Shown in pieces: positions 25,198-32,561 of a stretch of 37,204 nucleotides of DNA. The stretch is taken from NCBI GenBank assembly GCA_934293005.1, contig CAKQYA010000026.1, positions 1 to 37,204 on the forward strand. The letters are read 5' to 3'. This stretch comes from an uncultured Bacteroidaceae bacterium. Lineage in GTDB: Bacteria; Bacteroidota; Bacteroidia; Bacteroidales; Bacteroidaceae. The notes under the pieces were generated by a model. The model was not told where the DNA came from and made no database searches. It saw nothing but the letters and a program-made list of their open reading frames with translations. Position numbers and translations under genes: made by a program. Positions within the stretch are counted from its first letter, which is position 1. Each line of letters opens with the position of its first letter.

Positions 25198-25363
25198 GTT
25201 TTGAGCCTCCTATATGGTTTTGTATTAAACTATAGCCGTTGCATGCTGTTTGCATGCGTTTTGACGGCGACGGTCGCAACATTCGGTTTGTTCTTTTTTA
25301 TTTTGCGAAGTTAATATAAATATATCATACAGCAAAGGCTTTTCACTAAAAAAAACGTGAAAT

Positions 25364-26092
25364 TCACTCATGCATCATTAGTAATATAGCTATGGCTATG
25401 AAAAGTATGCCAGCGCATGCGTTGAGCCATTTCTGAAAATGTTCAAAGCTGCTGCTTATTTTCTCAGCGCGGTTCACAGCTTTTTTCATGATCCATGCTA
25501 TGATAACGACTGGCATGCTTGCAGAAAGGCCGAAAATGAATGGAACCAATGCTCCCACTTTACTTGACAAACTTATGGGTATCATCATCCCGAAATAGAA
25601 AATGGCGCTTTCTGGACAGAATGCCAAGGCGAGCGACATGCCAAGCACTAACGAACCAAGAGGGCCGTTGCGCTTGATGATGCGTTTGCTGTTGTGGCAG
25701 TCATCGTGCTTATGCTTGTGCTGGTGCAAACTTCTGAATAACAAAAATACGCCTATGGCAATGAGAACATAAGGCACTGCAATCTCTGATAATGACAGTA
25801 CTTTCTGCAAACCGTCAACATTCTTTCCCCCGCCTATGAGGCACATTGTTATCCATCCAAGTAAGGTGTATGTCACAGTGCGTCCCATAGCGTAGATGAT
25901 TCCTTCGCAAAATCCTTTTCCGCTTCTGTACTCATATGCGAGGGCAGATGTGCTTATTGCCAGTTGGCATGGGTTGAGCGCCACTAACAGGCCAAGTACA
26001 AATGCAGCCAGCAGAGGTAAATCCGCTGACTGCATTATGCAATCTGAAATGTTTTGTATGTCTATATGCATTTTTTTTGATGTTAGCTGCAT
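25364..26092 (-). CDS. CcdA/DsbD-like membrane permease (ArsG/TauE-like)
   Basis: 242 residues with about six TM helices. VALNPCQLAISTSALAYEY and LALAFCPESAIFYFGMMIPI are the paired Cys-Pro segments of the DsbD/CcdA fold, where the Cys either carry redox equivalents or bind a substrate. A His-rich loop (HQHKHKHDDCH, about 123-133) suggests metal binding. Relatives are annotated as cytochrome c biogenesis CcdA or ArsG-type efflux permeases, and I cannot choose. The start may be the ATG at 26092 or at 26071; the first overlaps the exchanger gene by 10 bases, showing coupling. Confidence 0.7.
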   Translation of the reverse strand: MQLTSKKMHIDIQNISDCIMQSADLPLLAAFVLGLLVALNPCQLAISTSALAYEYRSGKGFCEGIIYAMGRTVTYTLLGWITMCLIGGGKNVDGLQKVLSLSEIAVPYVLIAIGVFLLFRSLHQHKHKHDDCHNSKRIIKRNGPLGSLVLGMSLALAFCPESAIFYFGMMIPISLSSKVGALVPFIFGLSASMPVVIIAWIMKKAVNRAEKISSSFEHFQKWLNACAGILFIAIAILLMMHE

Positions 26093-27792
26093 AGCAGCAG
26101 GATTATCACTTGAGCTGTGATGATGCGCAGGAACATTGACATTGGGTATACCGTCGAATAGCCCACTGATGGTATGCCGTTGTTAGCATTTGTGGTGCTG
26201 AAAGCCAATGCTGGCGGGTCTGTTGTGGCGCCGCTTATGATGCCCATAAGCAGGAAATAGTTCATTTTCCATTTGATGCGTGCAAACATGCCCATGACGA
26301 TGAGTGGAATCACAGTGATGAGGAAGCCTATCCACACGTAGTGGATGCCCCCGTTGAGCACTGTTTCCACGAAATTGCCGCCTGCTTTGATGCCCACGCT
26401 TGCGAGGAAGAGCACAAGGCCTATGTCTCGAATCATCAATGATGCGGAGTTGGTGGTATACGCCACAAGTTTGAACTTGTATCCAAAGCGTCCGAGCAGG
26501 ATGGCTATGATGAGCGGACCGCCAGCGAGACCAAGTTTCACAGGCATAGACATGCCTGGTATGCTTATTGGCAGCATGCCGAAGAGTATGCCCACAAATA
26601 TGCCAATGAAGAGAGTGAGCAGATTTGGCTTGTCGAGCTGCTGCTTCTTGTCACCGATCTTGTTCGCAAAGCGGTCTACAGCATCCTCTGGGCCAACGAC
26701 GGTCAGGATGTCGCCCACTTGGAGGATGACACTTGGGTTGGCAAACAACTCAATGCCAGAACGATAAAGGCGGGTTACATTCACCCCGTACATAGAGCTT
26801 GGATGTAGGTGACCCAGTGTCTTTCCATTGACCTCTTCTTTTGTCACAGTAAGTTTTTTTGAAGCCATTGGCACATCCTGCTCGTCCCATTCCACAGTCA
26901 CTTCTGGACCGATGAATGCTATGATAGCTGCCGCATCTTCCTCTGCGCACACCACATACAGTTTGTCATCGACATTGAGCAGGGTCTCTTTGTTTGGCAC
27001 TACCACATGCCCTTCATGGAGCATTCGAGAGCATACGAAGTCTCTTCCTATAAACCCTCTTACCTGAAGAATAGACTTTCCTGATATCGCTGGATTGAAC
27101 ACCTTCACTGTCATCAGATGAGGCTTCACGGCTTCTTTGTTGTTTTTCTTGTTGAAGTGCTCCACTTCTTTCTCGAAGTTGACCTTGAAGATTATGCGAA
27201 GCAGGATGATGCTGCCTATGATGCCTACTACGGCAAGTGGGTATGCGCATGCATAGCCGTTGGCTATGACTGGTATGCCTCCTTTGAATGGATGTACCTG
27301 ATTTATCTGTTCAAGAGCTGCGTTGGCAGCACCGAGGCCCGGTGTGTTGGTGATGGCTCCACAAAGAGTGCCTACCATCATCGGGAGATTATTCACTGCA
27401 GGGATGAAGTTGCGTAGGCTATAGTAGAGCACAAGCATCACCGTGATGTTCAGCAGCACTATGCCTGCAGCCACGCCATTGGCCTTCAGGCCTCCTTGTT
27501 TCAGAGATGTGAAAAATGAAGGTCCCACCTGCAGTCCTATGCTGAAGACGAACAGTATGAGTCCGAAGTCCTGTATGAAGTTGAGCACGTCTGGGTTTTC
27601 CTTGATGTTTTCACGCATGAGGATGTCACCGACAAGGATGCCGACAAATAGGATCCATGTCACTCCAAGTGTCACTCCGCCTATCTTAATCTTGTTTCCC
27701 AAGAACACTCCAAGAGAAATGACGAGCGCATACAATATAACGGTATGTGCCACACCTCCTCCAGTCATGAACAGTTGATAAAGCCATTCCAT
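26083..27792 (-). CDS. AspT/YidE-type membrane exchanger with RCK_C domains
   Basis: 569 residues: about five TM helices, two cytoplasmic TrkA-C (RCK_C) domains at roughly 210-375 (FNPAISGKSILQVRGFIGRDFVCSRMLHEGHVV and its repeat, quoted as a region), then a second set of TMs. The duplicated membrane halves with VGTLCGAITNTPGLGAANAAL and LMGIISGATTDPPALAFS are the AspT/YidE hallmark. Substrate is unknown; characterised relatives exchange aspartate and alanine. It shares a transcript with the CcdA-like gene. Its -7 box TACCTTTG is at 27864-27871, touching the GH28 stop codon. Confidence 0.85.
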   Translation of the reverse strand: MEWLYQLFMTGGGVAHTVILYALVISLGVFLGNKIKIGGVTLGVTWILFVGILVGDILMRENIKENPDVLNFIQDFGLILFVFSIGLQVGPSFFTSLKQGGLKANGVAAGIVLLNITVMLVLYYSLRNFIPAVNNLPMMVGTLCGAITNTPGLGAANAALEQINQVHPFKGGIPVIANGYACAYPLAVVGIIGSIILLRIIFKVNFEKEVEHFNKKNNKEAVKPHLMTVKVFNPAISGKSILQVRGFIGRDFVCSRMLHEGHVVVPNKETLLNVDDKLYVVCAEEDAAAIIAFIGPEVTVEWDEQDVPMASKKLTVTKEEVNGKTLGHLHPSSMYGVNVTRLYRSGIELFANPSVILQVGDILTVVGPEDAVDRFANKIGDKKQQLDKPNLLTLFIGIFVGILFGMLPISIPGMSMPVKLGLAGGPLIIAILLGRFGYKFKLVAYTTNSASLMIRDIGLVLFLASVGIKAGGNFVETVLNGGIHYVWIGFLITVIPLIVMGMFARIKWKMNYFLLMGIISGATTDPPALAFSTTNANNGIPSVGYSTVYPMSMFLRIITAQVIILLLCS

Positions 27793-27863
27793 AAATACTA
27801 AGGTAGAATCAATGTTAGGTTGTTTTTATTAATGATATTATTATCTATATTCCTAATTTAATG

Positions 27864-27871
27864 CAAAGGTA
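27864..27871 (-). promoter_or_regulatory. -7 box (TACCTTTG) for the exchanger gene
   Basis: TACCTTTG followed by CAT on the minus strand, 72 bases before the exchanger ATG. It begins right after the GH28 stop codon (27872-27874), so the -33 region lies within GH28 coding sequence. Confidence 0.55.
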
Positions 27872-29239
27872 TCACTTTTTTTCTATATTGACATTTTTTA
27901 TCACGAAATTTTCCACATACTCTTCAAATAAATCGGTGTTGGCTGCTTTTATTTGCAGGTTCTCGAATGAGAAATTGCTCAGATGATACTGGTCTTCCCT
28001 TTGTTTCACGTTGAAGAATGTGTTGCAGTCAAACTTTATATTTCTCATAGTTATATGGTCTGAATACGACATCGGAACAGTGTTTTTGCCTTTCAGATCG
28101 TAAAATTGGGTCCATGGAGCCACAAGGATAAAATTCTTGCCATCGCCTTCAATGTCTTCTACCGTCACATACTCGTACAATTGGGGTGTGTCAGGGCGCA
28201 TCTTGAGCCATAGCAGATTGCTTGCTTCAGTCACTTTGATGCGGCGCAGTATGATGTTTCTGTCGTGCACCGACTCGCTGCCCAGTGTCAGGCATCCATG
28301 GCAGAAACCATACTCGCAATCTTCGATGATGATATTGCTGTTGGCTCCGTTGCCTTGCATTTCTGGATACATGCTCATGTCCAGTCCGTCATAGTTTGTT
28401 TTCCAGTAGTCGGCATATGGCCCTTTGCCGCCTTTTATGGCTACGGCGTCATCGTTAACGCTCATGTAGCAATATTTAACCAGCACATTCTTCACCACAT
28501 CGAGGTCGATGGCGTCTGTGCTTGGAGCTTTCACAGGTTTTGCAGGTGAGGTGATGCGCAAACGCAGCAGTTTTACATTTTCACTATTATATATGTGGGT
28601 GGTCCAGAAAGCGGAGTTTTGCAGTTTCAAACCATCAATCCTCACATTCTTGCTGTTGCTCACATACACAAGCCTTGGACGTTGCTCGTCCTTGTTTGTG
28701 CATCGTGGATTCCAACTCCTTCTTTCCCAAAAATGCTTCCAGAAAGTGAAACCATTGCCATCGATTGTGCCGTGTCCTGTGATGGTGAACCCGTCGAGGC
28801 CGTCTGCATTGATAAGGGCTGAGTAGTAGAGGCATGTCTCGCTTTCGATGCGTGTCTTTACGATAGGGTAGTCGCTTGGGTCGTTGCTGCCCATCAGCAC
28901 ACCGCCATCCATGACATGCAGATGCACGCCTTGCTTGAAGAATACAGCGCCTGTCATGTATGTGCCTTCTGGCACCACAATAACGCCACCGCCCTCTGCT
29001 GCTGCCTTGTCTATCAGACCTTGCAGCTCTTGGGTGTGCAGACATCCGTCGTTCACCACGCCATAGTCGGTCACTTTATACTTTTTGCCAAGACTTGCCA
29101 CGTTTACCGTGTCGTTGTCACTGAACCATTCTGATATCACTGTGCCATCAGGCCACAGGTCTGCTTTCGCCTTCTTCTTTGCGAAAGATGGCATGCACAG
29201 TGCTGTGCATGCCATCAATGTTATTAGTGTTTTTACCAT
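27872..29239 (-). CDS. Glycoside hydrolase family 28 (polygalacturonase-like), exported
   Basis: 455 residues with a signal peptide cut after about residue 20 (MVKTLITLMACTALCMPSFA). A right-handed beta-helix follows: KVTDYGVVNDGCLHTQELQGLI, GGGVIVVPEGTYMTGAVF, and repeated strand motifs. GH28 catalytic places: Asp242 (STDAIDLD, usually NTD), Asp263-Asp264 (VNDDAVAIKGG), His314 (FCHGCLTLGSES, usually GHG) and Lys346 (LWLKMRPD, usually RIK). The acids and His are kept, but the motifs are altered. It probably acts on pectin-type galacturonic acid polymers. It starts 3 bases after the protease-like gene, forming a two-gene unit. Confidence 0.88.
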   Translation of the reverse strand: MVKTLITLMACTALCMPSFAKKKAKADLWPDGTVISEWFSDNDTVNVASLGKKYKVTDYGVVNDGCLHTQELQGLIDKAAAEGGGVIVVPEGTYMTGAVFFKQGVHLHVMDGGVLMGSNDPSDYPIVKTRIESETCLYYSALINADGLDGFTITGHGTIDGNGFTFWKHFWERRSWNPRCTNKDEQRPRLVYVSNSKNVRIDGLKLQNSAFWTTHIYNSENVKLLRLRITSPAKPVKAPSTDAIDLDVVKNVLVKYCYMSVNDDAVAIKGGKGPYADYWKTNYDGLDMSMYPEMQGNGANSNIIIEDCEYGFCHGCLTLGSESVHDRNIILRRIKVTEASNLLWLKMRPDTPQLYEYVTVEDIEGDGKNFILVAPWTQFYDLKGKNTVPMSYSDHITMRNIKFDCNTFFNVKQREDQYHLSNFSFENLQIKAANTDLFEEYVENFVIKNVNIEKK

Positions 29240-29242
29240 GCT

Positions 29243-31414
29243 TTATTTTACAAATATCTTTTTGCTTGTGCCATCGCTGTATTTGATGATGTTCAGTCCG
29301 CTTTGAGTCTTTTCTGTCTTGACTGCTTCTGCATTATAGATGCCTGTCACGGTCTTTCCTTCAGCCGTTGTCTCATTGACTTTGATGCAGCCGATGCCTG
29401 TGGCTATGGCGGCGGTTCTATACTTGCTTATCTCGTCTTCGCTGATGAGCAGCCATTGCTGCTCTGCTGCAGCACTGGCAAAGTTGAGGCTTTCCTGTGA
29501 TATTCTGCCGTATTTGGTGAATGTTCCGAATTTGTTTGCTTGCATGGCCTTTGCGCCGTTGCTGCTCCATGTGAACCAATAGCCATGTGTGGTGAATTGG
29601 GTGTCGCCTGTGCCTACAGTCACGTTTGTGCGGTCAGGAATGAGTTGGAACTGCTCCGTTGGCGTTGGTGTGGCTGTTGTCTTCATTGTTATTGTCGTGC
29701 CATTAGCCTTGTGGGTCAGATATTTACCGCTCCATGCGTTCTTGAATGTATAGCAGCCTGCTGAAGGGATGTATTCGATGTACCAAGCTGCAGAATCGGT
29801 GATTTCCTCGTTTGATGAAATGAATGGTTTCCATCCCACATCTGTTGTGGCGCGCTGGTAAAGAAGGCCTTCTCCAAGACCGCCTGTCTCGCTCTTGCTC
29901 ATCAGGTAGTATTTCTTGCCAGGAGTGTACATGTATGTGTAAGCAGGCACACCCACACTGTATGAGTTTGTTGGGCAAAGGCCGTCCTCGCACATGGCTT
30001 CGATCATCATGGCATTGCAACGGTATAGAATCTGGCTGTTGTCATCCTCGTTCGCTCCGTTTATACCATAGTTGATGAGTTTGTTTGTGCGTCCGTTGGT
30101 GTTTTGCACCCATGAGTGGGTGGCATCGCCTACCACCTGCACTTCCTGGCTGTTCTCTATGAAATGCGCCAAGTCGTTGGCTCTGCGTCCGTACCATTCC
30201 CAATTGTGAAGCTCTGGATAGTTGTATGCGCCTATCTGTGCATATCCCCGGTCGGAACGCCGTGTGCCCACACCCACGCCATGCGCAAACTCATGCTGCA
30301 CCGTGCCTGTGCGCTGGTAGGCCGTTGACTGGCTTATGCGCATGTAGCCACCGTATGAACAGTCGGCTGTGCCGCCGCCTGCGCCAGCTCCTTGCACGTA
30401 GTGGGCTTGGAGCGTAAAGTTCTTTATGGCAGAGCAATCGTTGTAGTTCTGTATGCCGTTGCTGACTGCTTGAACAATTCTTGCGTTTTGTTCGTCATTG
30501 CCTTCGTAGTCGTAAGTCCATCTGCATGATGGCTTGGAGAGCGTTGATATGTACTTTGGCTCGCCATATGCCACTACGTTGTCTTTTGTTATGACGTATG
30601 GGCGTATCCAATATGCAGTCTGAGGCTCCAAAGGCTCTATCACGTATATGTTGCCTTCGTGAGACCAGAAATAGGTCGATTTGTTGTCAAACACCGTTGG
30701 CTCCTCGTTGGTTGATGAGTAGCAGTAGCCTTTTTCCACCACAATAGCTCCGTTGTTTTTTATTGTTGAGCGTCCCAGAGCGAATGTCGAGCCTATTCCG
30801 ATGTAGCTGCTGCCTGTCACTGTTGGCACATTGCCTGTGGCATTGGCATATAGTTCTCTCAGTTGCTTTTCCTCCTCTGCATATAGGGCATCATCATCAG
30901 CCTGTGCTCCTTCATATGCGTCGCCATTGCGGTAGAGGCGGAAGTCGTCGATGCAAGCGTAGTTGCCAGATGCGTTCTTCAGTCTGAAGCCAATGGTGAT
31001 GTCTCCGTGAAGATGCGTGAACTCAAGTTCGTAATCACCTTGAGTAGTCACTGTGGTCGCAGCATCGCCAGCAAATATTTCAGCTCCTGTTTGTGCTTTG
31101 TCAGGAGAGTCTTGCTGAATGTTTTGTGCTTTAGCTTTCAGCGTGTATTTGCCTTGAGGCAAGCGAAGTATTTCTTGAGTCATCGAACCATTGCCCACTT
31201 TGGAGCCTTTGCCGACCCATTTCTCTGCATACACGCCACCGTTCTTTTTAAAAGATGCGTTATTCTGCATCTGCATGCCAGAGTTTTTCCAGTAGGTGAG
31301 GTAGTTGACTTCGAAGTCAGGATTCTTAATGTGTCTGGCTGTCACGTCTTCTTGGGCAAAAGCTGTCAATGAGAATGCCGCCAGCAGCACACTTGTAGTA
31401 ATAGTCTTAATCAT
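29243..31414 (-). CDS. Secreted putative zinc metalloprotease with T9SS-type C-terminal tail
   Basis: 723 residues with a signal peptide (MIKTITTSVLLAAFSLTAFA). Domains as read: jelly-roll, carbohydrate-binding-like module (about 25-165), a Fn3-like strand segment (about 195-292), a putative protease core with HEFAH (374-378) in TVQHEFAHGVGVGT, then a beta-trefoil-like stretch (about 515-660: YYLMSKSETGG, GCYTFKNAWSGKYLTH). The last 45 residues (TGIYNAEAV, SGLNIIKYSDGTSKKIFVK) resemble the T9SS type A sorting domain. HExxH without a His at the metzincin third-ligand position makes the exact family uncertain. It is transcribed ahead of the GH28 gene. Confidence 0.75.
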   Translation of the reverse strand: MIKTITTSVLLAAFSLTAFAQEDVTARHIKNPDFEVNYLTYWKNSGMQMQNNASFKKNGGVYAEKWVGKGSKVGNGSMTQEILRLPQGKYTLKAKAQNIQQDSPDKAQTGAEIFAGDAATTVTTQGDYELEFTHLHGDITIGFRLKNASGNYACIDDFRLYRNGDAYEGAQADDDALYAEEEKQLRELYANATGNVPTVTGSSYIGIGSTFALGRSTIKNNGAIVVEKGYCYSSTNEEPTVFDNKSTYFWSHEGNIYVIEPLEPQTAYWIRPYVITKDNVVAYGEPKYISTLSKPSCRWTYDYEGNDEQNARIVQAVSNGIQNYNDCSAIKNFTLQAHYVQGAGAGGGTADCSYGGYMRISQSTAYQRTGTVQHEFAHGVGVGTRRSDRGYAQIGAYNYPELHNWEWYGRRANDLAHFIENSQEVQVVGDATHSWVQNTNGRTNKLINYGINGANEDDNSQILYRCNAMMIEAMCEDGLCPTNSYSVGVPAYTYMYTPGKKYYLMSKSETGGLGEGLLYQRATTDVGWKPFISSNEEITDSAAWYIEYIPSAGCYTFKNAWSGKYLTHKANGTTITMKTTATPTPTEQFQLIPDRTNVTVGTGDTQFTTHGYWFTWSSNGAKAMQANKFGTFTKYGRISQESLNFASAAAEQQWLLISEDEISKYRTAAIATGIGCIKVNETTAEGKTVTGIYNAEAVKTEKTQSGLNIIKYSDGTSKKIFVK

Positions 31415-31532
31415 GTTAGTATGTTATTTAGTCAGTTGATAATCTTGAAGAGCCATAAAACTATAAGAAAAGCATATTGTTATATAGAAATGGCAGAATC
31501 TGTTAACACTATAAATGTATTGTACATGGCTG

Positions 31533-32249
31533 TTATAATGTTATGGCACTCTCCAATGCCAATGTCATCATTTCGCTGAAAGATTTTTGCCTCTCTTCGG
31601 CAGTCAGCTCTGTATGATCCAAGAACGAGTCGCTGATGGTAAGCAGGCAGGCTGCTCGCTTTCCTAACATGTTGGCATTGTGGAATAGAGCGAAACTTTC
31701 CATTTCCACGCAATCAGAACCTGTTTTTTCGGCAATGTCGCGCCAAGTGCCTTGTGACGGGTCACTGTAAAACACGTCGCTCGAATGTACTACGCTCATT
31801 TTGCAGTTTATGCCAAGCTGTTTTGCTTTTCTCATTATAGCCTCATTCAGTTCTTTGCTTGGAGCGATGCTCTTGGCATCACAACCGCTCTGCACTTTTG
31901 CATATGTCGACTCGCTTACAGCTGATTCTGCGAGCGTCACGTCCATCACCTTAAGCCAATCCTTATAACTGCCTGCAGAACCGATTCGGATGATGTTGTC
32001 CACTTCATAGAAATTGAATAGCTCATATGAATAGATGCCTATGCTCGGCATGCCCATGCCGCTCGCCATCACAGATACGGCTTTGCCCTTGTATGTGCCT
32101 GTGTATCCAAGCACGTTGCGCACAGAAGTAACCAGTCTTGGCGCATATAGGAATGTCTCTGCGATAAACTTGGCCCTGAGTGGGTCGCCTGGCATGAGCA
32201 CAGTCTTTGCAAAATCGCCTATTGATGCTGATATGTGAGGTGTTGCCAT
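31533..32249 (-). CDS. deoD: Purine nucleoside phosphorylase (DeoD type)
   Basis: Cleaves purine (deoxy)nucleosides with phosphate for salvage; a cytoplasmic hexamer. 238 residues matching DeoD: TPHISA, VLMPGDPLRAKFIAE, GTYKGKAVSVMASGMGMPSIGIYSYELF, IRIGSAGS, SDCVEMESFALF (ribose-binding Glu) and LLTISDSF with the catalytic Asp. Length is standard. It is monocistronic by its own promoter (32294-32324) and a 118-base gap before the next gene. Confidence 0.96.
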   Translation of the reverse strand: MATPHISASIGDFAKTVLMPGDPLRAKFIAETFLYAPRLVTSVRNVLGYTGTYKGKAVSVMASGMGMPSIGIYSYELFNFYEVDNIIRIGSAGSYKDWLKVMDVTLAESAVSESTYAKVQSGCDAKSIAPSKELNEAIMRKAKQLGINCKMSVVHSSDVFYSDPSQGTWRDIAEKTGSDCVEMESFALFHNANMLGKRAACLLTISDSFLDHTELTAEERQKSFSEMMTLALESAITL

Positions 32250-32293
32250 GAGTTGTATGTGGTTTAAGTGTTTGTTGACCTAATATTTGCCTG

Positions 32294-32324
32294 CAAAGTT
32301 AGCTAATTTTTCAAATGACAGCAA
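32294..32324 (-). promoter_or_regulatory. Bacteroidetes promoter for deoD
   Basis: On the minus strand TTG (32322-32324), then 20 bases, then TAACTTTG (32294-32301) followed by CAGG. The deoD ATG is 45 bases downstream. Both boxes and the spacing fit. Confidence 0.65.
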
Positions 32325-32378
32325 GAAAACAGATTGTTTTTGTATTATTACTGGCAATACAGCATGTCTTTTTATTGC

Positions 32379-32482
32379 TAAGTTGCCGTAAGCAAAACAT
32401 GCACGCCCTTCCGTTTCGACAGGCCATCCTGCTGGCATGTTGAAACGGAAGGGCGTGCATTTCTGCTGTTGCCAACTTATGG
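32379..32482. terminator. Long palindrome between pspC and deoD
   Basis: The core arms 32399-32417 and 32442-32460 are perfect 19-bp complements. Imperfect pairing continues outward (TAAGTTGCC... against ...GGCAACTTA) to about 45 bp per arm around a 24-base loop. It lies 80 bases after the pspC stop and upstream of the deoD promoter, so it probably ends the padR-pspC transcript, but it is much larger than needed. Confidence 0.65.
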
Positions 32483-32561
32483 CTTTGAACAGGCTGCTTT
32501 TTTGTTCATATAAAAAAGATGTGCTTGAAAACAATCTCGTCATCCAATGTTTCTTGAACAT

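Noticed and set aside
32280..32561. A 93-codon minus-strand frame between pspC and deoD
   Set aside because: It spans the long palindrome and the deoD promoter, and its translation shows no recognisable pattern; chance frame.
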